64,000 nt of DNA from Agromyces fucosus (GTDB lineage: Bacteria > Actinomycetota > Actinomycetes > Actinomycetales > Microbacteriaceae): NCBI RefSeq assembly GCF_004134865.1, contig NZ_SDPO01000002.1, forward strand, positions 124,001 through 188,000, in the 5' to 3' direction. The translations under genes and the position numbers were made by a program. The stretch's first letter is position 1, and every line of letters starts with the position of its first letter. Shown here piece by piece: positions 8,268-16,504 of the stretch. The notes beneath the pieces were generated by a model that did no database searches, was not told the DNA's origin, and saw only the letters and a program-made list of their open reading frames with translations.

Positions 8268-9629
8268 TCAGCCGAGCGCCGCGATCGCGTCGGCGACGAG
8301 CTGCCGTTCCGACGGCTCGTCGTCGGCCGCCGGGGTGAAGCCCATGCGCACCACGACGAGCTCCTCCGAGGGCACCATGACGACCTTCTGCCCGTCGTGC
8401 CCGCTCATGTAGTAGGTGTCGTCGGGCAGCTCGGGCCAGCGCAGGCTGCCGTCGGGCAGCACGTTCGTGCGGAAGCCCATCGCGTAGCCGGGGTCGTCGG
8501 TCGCCTCGTGGTCGACGTTCGTGAGGGTGTCGTCCATCCACCCCTCGGGGAGCAGCTGCTCGCCGTTCCATTCGCCATCCTGCAGCGCGAACTGGCCGAG
8601 TGCAGCCCAGTCGCGGGGTGCCGCCCAGAGGTACGACGAGCACACGGGCGTGCCCGCGCCATCCGGTTCGAAGACGGCCGTCGACAGCCCGAGCGCGCCG
8701 AGGATGGTCTGGCGGGGCAGGTCGGCGCCGAGGCCCGTGCGCTCGGTCAGCACCGAGCAGAGCAGGGTCGTGCTGCCGCTCGAGTACTCCTGCACCGTGC
8801 CGGGCTCGTGCTCGAGGGGCAGGCTCGCGACGTAGCTGCCCATGTCGGGCTCGAGGTAGAGCATGCGGGTGATCGGCGTGCCGAGGTCGTAGGTCTCGTC
8901 CCACTCGAGGCCGCTCTGCATGCGCAGCAGGTCTTCGACGGTGATGTCGGCGCGCTCGTCGGTCCATTCGGGTCGCAGGTGGTCGTCGTCGAGCGAGACG
9001 ACACCCTGCTCGACCAGCATTCCGGTCATCAGTTCGGCGACGCTCTTCGACATCGACCAGCCGAGCTGCGGGGTCTCGGCGTCGAAGCCGTCGGCGTAGC
9101 GTTCGGCGACGAGCTCACCGTCCTTCACGACGACGACCGCGCGGGTGCCGAGCGCCTCCTGGTCGGATGCCGCGAGCTCGTCGCCGAACGCCCGGCCCAT
9201 CGCCTGCTCGAGCGCGGCGTCGGCCTCGGGGGTCGGGGCGGCTGGCGTTGCGGCGTCGGTGAACGGGTTGGCTCCGGCGTCGATCGCAGTGGCCTCGCCG
9301 AGCTCGGGCCGCTGGTCGGCGAGCGTGCAGCCGAAGCCGTCGGTGTACCAGGCCGTCTGGTGCGCGATCGCGCCGAGGATCGAGCCCGTGGTGCGGTCGG
9401 CGTCGACGTCGACGTCGACCTGCAGGTAGGGCACGAGCGGGTTCGGCGGCAGGTCGGTGGCCGGGTCGTCGCGACCGGCGACCTCGGTGACGGCGCACGC
9501 GTTGTGCGCGGCGTAGCCGGTGCCGGTCAGCAGGATCGGCTGCTGCCAGAGGTAGACCCCGGTGAACGCGGCGATGAGAACGAGGGCGGTGACGGCGACG
9601 ATGACGATCACCCGACGGAGGATGTGCAC
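8268..9629 (-). CDS. membrane-anchored serine hydrolase (class C beta-lactamase fold)
   Basis: 453 aa. An N-terminal helix (about 7-27) with no clear cleavage site suggests a membrane anchor with the domain outside. The catalytic motifs of the penicillin-binding/beta-lactamase class C-like family are present: SMSK at 192-195, YSS at about 282-284 in place of YSN, and HDG at about 411-413 in place of KTG. About 140 residues precede the catalytic domain, longer than usual, including two Cys (45 and 101) that could form a disulfide. It may be a D,D-peptidase-like or esterase enzyme rather than a true beta-lactamase. Three further members of the family lie near 52-58 kb. Confidence 0.85.
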   Translation of the reverse strand: MHILRRVIVIVAVTALVLIAAFTGVYLWQQPILLTGTGYAAHNACAVTEVAGRDDPATDLPPNPLVPYLQVDVDVDADRTTGSILGAIAHQTAWYTDGFGCTLADQRPELGEATAIDAGANPFTDAATPAAPTPEADAALEQAMGRAFGDELAASDQEALGTRAVVVVKDGELVAERYADGFDAETPQLGWSMSKSVAELMTGMLVEQGVVSLDDDHLRPEWTDERADITVEDLLRMQSGLEWDETYDLGTPITRMLYLEPDMGSYVASLPLEHEPGTVQEYSSGSTTLLCSVLTERTGLGADLPRQTILGALGLSTAVFEPDGAGTPVCSSYLWAAPRDWAALGQFALQDGEWNGEQLLPEGWMDDTLTNVDHEATDDPGYAMGFRTNVLPDGSLRWPELPDDTYYMSGHDGQKVVMVPSEELVVVRMGFTPAADDEPSERQLVADAIAALG

Positions 9630-9694
9630 GAGCGGATGCTAGCAAGCCCGAGTCGTGCGGCCGAATCCTGTTCGGTTTTCCACAAAACAGCCAT

Positions 9695-12139
9695 TCAGGC
9701 GGTGAACGACCCGAAGGCGCCGCCCGCGAGTCGGGCCGGCACCGCGGGGTTCGGCTCCGAGCCCTGAGCCGTCGTCGAGGGGGCCGGCTTCGGTGGCTCG
9801 GCCGGGCGCGACGACGGCACGTCGACGACCGACGCTGCGTTCAGGTGCGTGAGCAGGCCGACCATGAAACGGGCGATGTCCTCGAGCTCCTTGGTGGTCG
9901 GCACCCAGAGCACCGCGCGCGCGACCGACCGGATCAGGGCGTCGAACTCCTGCGCGAAATGTCCCGCGAGCGCGCGGATCGAGAAATCGGCGCCGTCGAT
10001 GAGGTAGCGCACCGCCCGCAGCCGTTCGGTCTCGGTCAGGCAGCCCTCGTCGGTCGCCATGCCCGTCTTGAGGATCTCGGAGGCGTCGACGAGCATCGCG
10101 AACTCCTCGGCGCCGAGGCCGAGGGCGTCGCCGAGGCCGAGCAGGCCGGGCGCGTCGGCGATGCCGGCCGGATCGAAGATGCCGCGCTGCTCGAGCCGGT
10201 CGCGCACCGCCGCGAACCGGGCGATCTGCCACGGGGAGCTGATGGGGGCGAGCACGAGCTCGCGCATGCGCGGTTCGCGGCCGAGCAGCATCAGCTCGGG
10301 GTCGCGCGCGGCCTCCCGCTGGTAGAAGTCCACCTGCCTGGCATAGCGGATGCCTCGGATCGCCTCAGCGACGAGGGCGTCGTGCTCCTCGGGCGCGGCC
10401 ACCGCGAGGGCGCGGCGGGCGGTGAAGCAGGCGCACGAGTAGCGGATCTCGACCTCGAGCGAGCCGTTCGCATCCTCCATCCAGCGGCGAGCGGCGGCCG
10501 CGACCCGGGCCTCCGTCTGCTTCGCCGGCAGCCGTGCACCGCGGCTGGCGGAGCCGGCGGCATCCGCTGCGGCCCATTCGTCGGCGATGCCGGGGGTGAA
10601 GATCACGTAGCTGAGGGCGGCGCGGGCGCGCATGCGCGAGAGCACCCGGTTCGGGTCGCGGCGGGGCCCGCCGGTCTGGTGCTCGAGGAGCGCGATGTAG
10701 CGAACGACGGCATCGTGGATGCGTTCGCGTCGCACGGCGACGCCGTCGCCGTCGCCCGTGCCGTCGCCGTCGCCCTCGCCGGCGAGGTCGACGAATGCCG
10801 ACCAGTTGCGGGCCGCTGTGAGGTACGCCATCAGGCTGCGCAGCAGCATCGCATGCGGCTCGGGTGCGGGCGGTCGGGCCCGCCGCCGTTCGTCGAGGCG
10901 GATGCGGATCGGCCGCAGGGCGGCGCGCACATCTGAGGGGTCGAGGCGCCGGCCGCCTACCGCGGCGGCGGTGCGCACGTACGCGTGCCAGACCTTCGGC
11001 GGCACGTCGTCGAACACCGGCGGCTCGCCGCAGAGCCAGGCCGCCTGGTTCACGATCGGCTCGATGCGGTCGAGGAACGCCTCGTGCGCCGTCTGGTCGT
11101 CGAGCCCGTCGACCCGGTCGAAGACGCGATCGTATTCTGCGAGGATGCTCGTCGGGTCCTCCTCGATCGCCCGGTTCAGGTAGTGGCGATGCTCGGCGCC
11201 GCTCGTCATGCGCGCGAGGCCGAGGAACCCGACCGACTTCCAGCCCGTCGCGCGATAGAACCCGCGCACGTCGGGGTACCGCTCGGCCATCGTCATCGCG
11301 GTGAAGCCCGCGGCGAGCGCGAGCAGCTTGCGGTGCTGGTCGGACTGGGCCGACTCCCACTCGAGTTCGAGTTCGACCTCGTCGACCGGGTGGCCGTTGC
11401 GGCGCAGCGTCGCGATGCCCGAGCGTTCGTCGAGGATCGTGACCTGCAGCATCCACGGTGCCGAGTTGAACAGCACCTGGAACAGCCAGGCGATCGCGGA
11501 GGCGATGCCGCTGCCGCTGCGGTCGGCGATCGCGATGAACTCCCCGAGGTCGGGCGTGCTCGGCCGCTCGACGCGCTCGGCGGGGTCGTCGAGGTTCGCA
11601 TTGCGCACCTGGTTCAGGGCGTCGATCGACCACGCGGTGTTCACCGAGCCGTCGGAGTCCATCACCTTGGCGTCGAGGCGCGACCGGCTCGCGAGCCCCG
11701 GGCCCAGCACCGCGATCGCGACGAGCGCGAGCGGCAGCGCGACGACGAGCCAGGCGGCGAACCCGTCGCTCACGGAGGCGGTGGCGATCACGATGACGAC
11801 CGGGGTGATCCCGACGAGGGCCCAGCCGACGACCCGCAGGACGGCTCCGGTGCGACGGCGGATCGTCAGGTTCCGCACGCCCGGCGTGAGCGCGACGAGC
11901 CGTGCACCGACCGCGAGCACGAGCCACGCGACGAGCATCGCGAGCAGTGCGTCGCCGACCGGCACGAGCACGACCTCGACGAACGACTGCCATCGCGTGC
12001 TGATCCCGGCCGTCCACGAGCTGAGCGAGCTGCCGTCGCCGACGTTCGCGCTGCAGCCTGCGAGCGCGAGGACGGCACCGGCCGCGAGCACCGCTCCCGA
12101 TGCCCGTGGCGGTCGACGTCCCATCCCCTGCTCGCGCAT
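9695..12139 (-). CDS. large membrane protein of unknown function
   Basis: 814 aa from the ATG at 12139; an ATG 15 bases downstream is equally possible. The N-terminus has a hydrophobic stretch ending LALAGCSAN, a lipobox-like site, then further helices at about 50-75, 95-120 and 125-145. The remaining roughly 650 residues are soluble, mainly helical and rich in Ala, Arg and Glu, with no motif I recognise; the spacing of helices suggests a repeat (TPR-like) scaffold. Three short acidic Gly-Asp repeats occur near residue 460. The last 60 residues are Pro-rich. No enzymatic motif is visible. The stop is 65 bases from the divergent serine hydrolase. Confidence 0.7.
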   Translation of the reverse strand: MREQGMGRRPPRASGAVLAAGAVLALAGCSANVGDGSSLSSWTAGISTRWQSFVEVVLVPVGDALLAMLVAWLVLAVGARLVALTPGVRNLTIRRRTGAVLRVVGWALVGITPVVIVIATASVSDGFAAWLVVALPLALVAIAVLGPGLASRSRLDAKVMDSDGSVNTAWSIDALNQVRNANLDDPAERVERPSTPDLGEFIAIADRSGSGIASAIAWLFQVLFNSAPWMLQVTILDERSGIATLRRNGHPVDEVELELEWESAQSDQHRKLLALAAGFTAMTMAERYPDVRGFYRATGWKSVGFLGLARMTSGAEHRHYLNRAIEEDPTSILAEYDRVFDRVDGLDDQTAHEAFLDRIEPIVNQAAWLCGEPPVFDDVPPKVWHAYVRTAAAVGGRRLDPSDVRAALRPIRIRLDERRRARPPAPEPHAMLLRSLMAYLTAARNWSAFVDLAGEGDGDGTGDGDGVAVRRERIHDAVVRYIALLEHQTGGPRRDPNRVLSRMRARAALSYVIFTPGIADEWAAADAAGSASRGARLPAKQTEARVAAAARRWMEDANGSLEVEIRYSCACFTARRALAVAAPEEHDALVAEAIRGIRYARQVDFYQREAARDPELMLLGREPRMRELVLAPISSPWQIARFAAVRDRLEQRGIFDPAGIADAPGLLGLGDALGLGAEEFAMLVDASEILKTGMATDEGCLTETERLRAVRYLIDGADFSIRALAGHFAQEFDALIRSVARAVLWVPTTKELEDIARFMVGLLTHLNAASVVDVPSSRPAEPPKPAPSTTAQGSEPNPAVPARLAGGAFGSFTA

Positions 12140-12270
12140 GATCCGCAGCCTGCCTGGCGCGAGTCTAGTGACGCGGCATCGCACCGCGACAGGGGTGACA
12201 CTGAGGGATGCTCACCCGCTTTCGGGGGGCGAGCACGGGCGAGCCGCGCCGCCGACGGAGCGCCGCAGGC

Positions 12271-12936
12271 TCAGAATCGCGTCGGGAAGGTGAGCAGCAC
12301 GATGAGTCCGCCCACGGCGATGAGACCCGCGAGCCCGAGCATCATCCACGCCGCGATGTGGTGGATGTCGCGCTGGGCCATCGCGGTCAGGAACAGCACG
12401 AGGGCGAACAGCACGGTCAGCAGCGAGTAGTTGTCGCCCCGCTCGGTGTCCTCGACCGCGTCGGCGAACCTCGCTTCGGCGTACGCCGAGCGTTCCGCGC
12501 TCTCGGCTGTTCCCGGCGGCACGTACTCGGGCATCGCGAACGGGCCCTGGGCCGCCTCGTCGCCGTCTCGCCACGCGTCGAAGGCGAGTGCGAAGTGCGG
12601 GGTGAACCGGGCCTCGATGGCGTCGGCGAGGGCCGTCTCGCCCTGAGCGCCCGCCGTGACCCAATCGGAGTAGATGATCAGGTCGACGACCCGGGCCTCA
12701 CGCGCTTGGTTGTCGGCATCGCTCGCCTCGACCCGGGCAGCGGATGCCTCGGCGAAGGCGATCGACCGCTCGCCGCTCCACTTCGACGCCTGGAAGCCGC
12801 ACCACGCCGTGAGGATGGCGGTCACCGAGAGCATCGCGACGGCGACGATCTCGATGAAGGGCCGGTGCCGCCAGCGGGACACGGGTGCCCTGGGACTCGC
12901 GACTGCCGGGGCGACGATCGCCGATTCCTCGCTCAT
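12271..12936 (-). CDS. membrane protein of unknown function with extracytoplasmic insert
   Basis: 221 aa. The ATG at 12936 is preceded by GGAAGG at the right distance, which decides it over an upstream in-frame ATG. One helix near residues 32-52, then about 110 residues with a coiled-coil-like Ala/Glu-rich part (EASAARVEASDADNQAREAR), then two helices near 165-185 and 192-215. The layout (helix, long alpha-helical loop, two helices) is like DUF4337-type bacterial membrane proteins. Function unknown. Confidence 0.7.
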   Translation of the reverse strand: MSEESAIVAPAVASPRAPVSRWRHRPFIEIVAVAMLSVTAILTAWCGFQASKWSGERSIAFAEASAARVEASDADNQAREARVVDLIIYSDWVTAGAQGETALADAIEARFTPHFALAFDAWRDGDEAAQGPFAMPEYVPPGTAESAERSAYAEARFADAVEDTERGDNYSLLTVLFALVLFLTAMAQRDIHHIAAWMMLGLAGLIAVGGLIVLLTFPTRF

Positions 12937-13058
12937 GACTGGCCTTCCGTCGCACGCTCGACACGGGTCGCTGCTCACACTGGCACAGCAGCCGCCTCCA
13001 GGCCAGCACGGCGCACGAGGTGATTGTGCACGGCAGGAGACCGGAGGATCCTGAGACC

Positions 13059-13454
13059 ATGAGCGATCGCGAGGATTTCCTGATCTGGCTCCAGAGCGAG
13101 TTCGTGCGGGCCGAACGCGCCATGTTCGACGGCGACGACGGCCCTCGCCGCGCGATCTGGTCGGCGGACGAACCGGTCAGCGTGCTCGGCGCCTGGCGCA
13201 ATGCCTCGAACCGCGCCGAACTCGTCGACGCGTTCGAGGAGCTGTCGACGAGCTTCTCGAACTGCACCGACTACGCGTTCGACCTGATCGCCTTCGACGT
13301 GCTCGGCGAAGCCGCATACACGGTGGGCTACGAGCGCGCCTCGGCATCGGTCGACGGCGAGCCGCGCACCTTCACGCTGCGGGCGACGCAGGTGTACCGC
13401 CGAGAGCCGGGCGGATGGCGCGTCGTGCACCGGCACGCCGACAAGCTCGGGTGA
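13059..13454 (+). CDS. DUF4440/SnoaL-like (NTF2-fold) protein
   Basis: 131 aa. ATG at 13059 with GGAGGAT 9 bases upstream. The NTF2 cone is recognisable: long N-terminal helices (EDFLIWLQSEFVRAERAMFDG), AIWSADEPVSVLGAW, the pair of strands ending TVGYERAS, and the closing strand WRVVHRHADKLG typical of DUF4440/SnoaL_3 proteins. These act as small-molecule isomerases or as accessory ligand-binding domains; no catalytic residue can be assigned. The first 80 bases of the gene and its leader recur, decayed, at 32094-32180. Confidence 0.85.
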   Translation: MSDREDFLIWLQSEFVRAERAMFDGDDGPRRAIWSADEPVSVLGAWRNASNRAELVDAFEELSTSFSNCTDYAFDLIAFDVLGEAAYTVGYERASASVDGEPRTFTLRATQVYRREPGGWRVVHRHADKLG

Positions 13455-13473
13455 CCCGAACACCCGGGGCCGA

Positions 13474-13504
13474 ACCGGCGGGCGCGGATGACGCGCCCGC
13501 CGGT
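13474..13504. terminator. perfect 13-bp hairpin, bidirectional
   Basis: Arms 13474-13486 (ACCGGCGGGCGCG) and 13492-13504 are exact reverse complements with a 5-nt loop; GGCC on both flanks can extend the stem with a bulge. It lies between the convergent DUF4440 and WxL-like genes and should end both transcripts. Confidence 0.8.
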
Positions 13505-13512
13505 CGTGGCCG

Positions 13513-14157
13513 TCACTCGAAGAGCGACAGCGTGAGCTTCGACGTGTAGTTGCCGGGTGCCACGTCGCTCGCGGTGCGGAGGAAGAGGTCCGCGTTCGCG
13601 GTCCATGCGCCGTCGGCCGCGACATCCTCGGAGTCCCACGCCGAGGCGAACAGCTCCTGGTCGACGAGGCCGACGTTGTTCTCGCCCTGCGTGGGTGCGT
13701 CGATCACGGTCACGACCTCATCGCCGACGGCGACGAGTCCCGACGCTCCGCCGTCGACGAGGTTCGGGCGCCACCCGAGGTGCCCGGCTCCGATCGGCGC
13801 CTGGCCGGCGTCACCGACGAAGTCGCTGGTCGTGCCGAGCACGTACCAGGCTGCGGCGTCGGGGATCTCCTCCGCCGTGCGGGTGTCGGTGATCGTCACG
13901 GTCGGCAGCTGCCCCGTGAACTCGCGAACGGCAGGCGCGTCCGACGTTCCTTCGGTCAGCGCGACCTCGGTGCCGGCCACGGTCATCGCGAGCACGCCAG
14001 GCTCGGTCAGCGGGGCCACCTCGACGGTGACGTCGACGGTGCTGTCGCCGCCCACGAGCTCATCGGCGTTCGCGGCGGCGGCCGCGGCCGTCAGCAGCAT
14101 GGCGCCGACGGTGACGGCCGTCACGCGCGCCGCGGTGGTCTTGGTGATGCTCTTCAT
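13513..14157 (-). CDS. secreted WxL-like cell-wall domain protein
   Basis: 214 aa. ATG at 14157 with AGAAGAG upstream. Signal peptide to about residue 32 (ending AANADE). The mature part follows WxL-domain logic: a GVLAMTV strand, then LPTVTITDTR, an AAWYVLGTTSDF segment in the place of the Trp-x-Leu motif, a GAGHLGWRPN turn and a closing PGNYTSKLTLSLFE. WxL domains bind peptidoglycan or other wall polymers non-covalently; that role here is inference. Only one clear Trp-x-Leu-type motif is present, as is usual in actinobacterial versions. It lies 64 bases after the metallophosphoesterase stop on the same strand, likely one operon. Confidence 0.7.
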   Translation of the reverse strand: MKSITKTTAARVTAVTVGAMLLTAAAAAANADELVGGDSTVDVTVEVAPLTEPGVLAMTVAGTEVALTEGTSDAPAVREFTGQLPTVTITDTRTAEEIPDAAAWYVLGTTSDFVGDAGQAPIGAGHLGWRPNLVDGGASGLVAVGDEVVTVIDAPTQGENNVGLVDQELFASAWDSEDVAADGAWTANADLFLRTASDVAPGNYTSKLTLSLFE

Positions 14158-14221
14158 CTCGGGTATCTCTTCTCTCTCGTGGTGCATCGGTCTCGGGGGG
14201 GGTTCGGTTCGTCGGTTCGGC

Positions 14222-16189
14222 TCACTCGCAGGTCGCGGCGTCGTACGGAGCAGTCGTCGCGACGGTCACGGGAGTACCGCCGATCACGCGGGTCGCCTGC
14301 ACGGTGACCGCTCCCGCGGGCGCACTCGCCGCGCGCACCGGGAACGAGTGCACCGAGCTCTTGCCCGCGATCACGTTCGCGAACGACTTCTCGCCGTACA
14401 CGGTGCTGATCGCGAGCGCGACCGCGTCGGCCTCGTCGTTCGCCGCCTTGACCGTCACGTACGCCTTCGACCCGAGGCATCGCGCCTCGGCTTCGACCGG
14501 TACGCCGTCGAAGCCGGCGACGAAGTCGACCGACGTCGTCGCGGAGCGATTGCCCCAGCCGTCGACCGCGGTCACGGTGGCGGTGTACGCGCGGCCGTTC
14601 GTGAGCGAGACGACCGGTGAGGCGGGCTGGAGGCCCTGCTTGATGGCGAGCGGGATCTCGAGCACGGAGGGCATCGGCGCGAAGAAGAAGTCGCTGGACA
14701 CCTTCGCCCCGGCACGGAACGGCAGCGCCGCGGCGCCGGTCGCGACATCCGTCACCGTGATGTCGTAGCCGGAGACCTGCTCGTCGTCGCTGGCCCGCGG
14801 CACGCGCAGCACCGAGCCCGTCGCGGTCGAACGCACGCTCGGCTCGTCACCGAGCACGGGAGCGGTGCGGTCGGCGCGGACGGCGTCGGTGTAGTCGAAG
14901 TTCGCCTTCACCTCGGCTGCGGTCGCCCCGTCGAGCCGAACCGTCCAGGTCGGGCCGGCCAGTGCGCCCGCGCTCGGGGTCGGCACCGTCGGCGGGTACG
15001 GCGCCCAGCCGCCGTTCGCGTCGTAGGTGCGACGCGGCTCGGCGCTGAAGGCGATGCGGTCGATCTCGGTGCGGTCGGCGTAGACCTCGATGAAGATCGC
15101 CTGCGGCACCGGCAGCGTGAAGTTGTCGATCAGGTGCGGGCCGTAGTTCTGGTACGCGTCGCGCGGGATCTGCGAGTACGACATCGAGCCGTCGTTCACG
15201 GCCGTGAAGTCCTTCTGGTGGATCGACTTCTCGCTGTTCACGTTCAGGTGCGAGTGCCCCGAGATGAAGACCGACTGCGGGTAGGCCGCCAGATCGGCGG
15301 CGATCGCCGGGTTCGTTGCCTGGGCGCCGTCGTTCACCGTGCCCGGCGTCGGGCGGTGGCCGACCACGAACACGGGCCGGTTGAGTGCGCCGGGCTCGGC
15401 CGCGATCGCGGCGAGCCTGCCCTGCAGCCAGGCGCGTTGCGTCGCGTCGTAGGCCTCGGTGTTCAAGATCAGGAAGTGGTGCCCCTCGACGACCTGCTCG
15501 TAGTAGCCGCCGCCAGTGTGCGGGAACCACTCGGTCGGGTAGTACTGGGACATCACGTTCAGCCGGTCGTCGTGGTTGCCGAAGGTGACGAGCATCTTCG
15601 TGTCGTCGAGGCCGTGGCTCGTGAGGCCGTCGCTCAGCAGGGAACGGATCACCTGGTGGTGCGGGCCGGTGTTGTAGTTGTTGTCGGCGATCTGGTCGCC
15701 GTTGGAGAGGATCAGGTCGGGCGCGGCCTGGATCGACGTGATCGTGTCGAAGTAGTGGTCCCAGCGAGCCCGGCTGGCCTCGTCGTAGCTCGTGGTCTCG
15801 ATGTCGCTCATGACGACGAACGAGAGCAGCGGCTCCTCGGACTTGATGAGGTAGCCCTCGATCTCGGCGGCGGACACCTCGCCGCCGAGCACGGAGACGG
15901 CCGAGAGGTTCGCGGACTCCTCGATCGTGATCGGCTCCTCGTAGCGCGGGCTCGTGAGCGTGGGCATCGAGCCGTCGAGCGTGTAGCGGATGTCGGCGCC
16001 CGCCGGCGCCGAGAGCTCGACGGTGGTCGGGCCGACGTGGCGGCCGCCGTCGACGCTGAACGTCGGCGCGGCGAGGTCGTCGGTGGCGTGGGCGACCGGT
16101 GCGGCCGCCCCTGCTGCGGCGATGACGGCCGCCACCGTGACCGCGACCGCACCGGGAAGGGCGACGGCCGGCTTTCGCGAGAAAGGCAT
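14222..16189 (-). CDS. secreted metallophosphoesterase with N-terminal chitobiase-like domain and shared C-terminal module
   Basis: 655 aa. ATG at 16189 with GGAGGATCC upstream. Signal peptide to about residue 35. Residues 40-115 form a chitobiase C-terminal/CHB_HEX-type sandwich (IRYTLDGSMPT). The phosphoesterase core follows: NGDQIAD, GNHDD, GHRP and SGHSHLN are the GDxxD, GNHD, GH and GHxH motifs. The first motif reads SDIE, not DxH, so one metal ligand looks altered. About 100 residues of FN3-like sequence precede a C-terminal domain (about the last 90 residues, RCLGSKAYVTVKA start, two Cys) that also ends the divergent phosphodiesterase. Probably an extracellular phosphodiesterase or phosphatase. 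Confidence 0.88.
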   Translation of the reverse strand: MPFSRKPAVALPGAVAVTVAAVIAAAGAAAPVAHATDDLAAPTFSVDGGRHVGPTTVELSAPAGADIRYTLDGSMPTLTSPRYEEPITIEESANLSAVSVLGGEVSAAEIEGYLIKSEEPLLSFVVMSDIETTSYDEASRARWDHYFDTITSIQAAPDLILSNGDQIADNNYNTGPHHQVIRSLLSDGLTSHGLDDTKMLVTFGNHDDRLNVMSQYYPTEWFPHTGGGYYEQVVEGHHFLILNTEAYDATQRAWLQGRLAAIAAEPGALNRPVFVVGHRPTPGTVNDGAQATNPAIAADLAAYPQSVFISGHSHLNVNSEKSIHQKDFTAVNDGSMSYSQIPRDAYQNYGPHLIDNFTLPVPQAIFIEVYADRTEIDRIAFSAEPRRTYDANGGWAPYPPTVPTPSAGALAGPTWTVRLDGATAAEVKANFDYTDAVRADRTAPVLGDEPSVRSTATGSVLRVPRASDDEQVSGYDITVTDVATGAAALPFRAGAKVSSDFFFAPMPSVLEIPLAIKQGLQPASPVVSLTNGRAYTATVTAVDGWGNRSATTSVDFVAGFDGVPVEAEARCLGSKAYVTVKAANDEADAVALAISTVYGEKSFANVIAGKSSVHSFPVRAASAPAGAVTVQATRVIGGTPVTVATTAPYDAATCE

Positions 16190-16504
16190 GCGGATGGATC
16201 CTCCGGAATCGAGTGCGGATTCGCACCGAGCGGTGCGCAACCATCGCGACGCTACGGACGGGCGGGCTCGACCCGGCTGCGGGTTCGTCGCCGAGCGGCG
16301 AACGGCGCGTGAACTCCGGCGGGAGTCGTTCGGACAACAGGCGGTCGATCCGCCTGATCAGGGGGCTCGATCGTTCGAGTGATCGAGGCCATCGGAAATC
16401 GGTATCGACGGCCTCTTGACGGGGCTGTCACGGCACTGATCTGATGTGAGCGTTTGATCGCGATTTGAATCACAAACAATCAGCCTTGATGAAAGTGAGC
16501 AACG
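16190..16504. promoter_or_regulatory. divergent promoter region of two secreted phosphoesterases
   Basis: 315 bases, AT-richer toward the right. A rightward promoter candidate is TTGACG at 16416-16421, 18 bases, then TCTGAT at 16440-16445. GTTTG...CAAAC half-sites flank position 16465. No PHO-box pair was evident. No open frame here looks coding. Confidence 0.45.

Noticed and set aside
8268-9629. True beta-lactamase
   Set aside because: The YSN and KTG motifs are YSS and HDG; these are usual in class C-like esterases and peptidases, so antibiotic resistance cannot be concluded.
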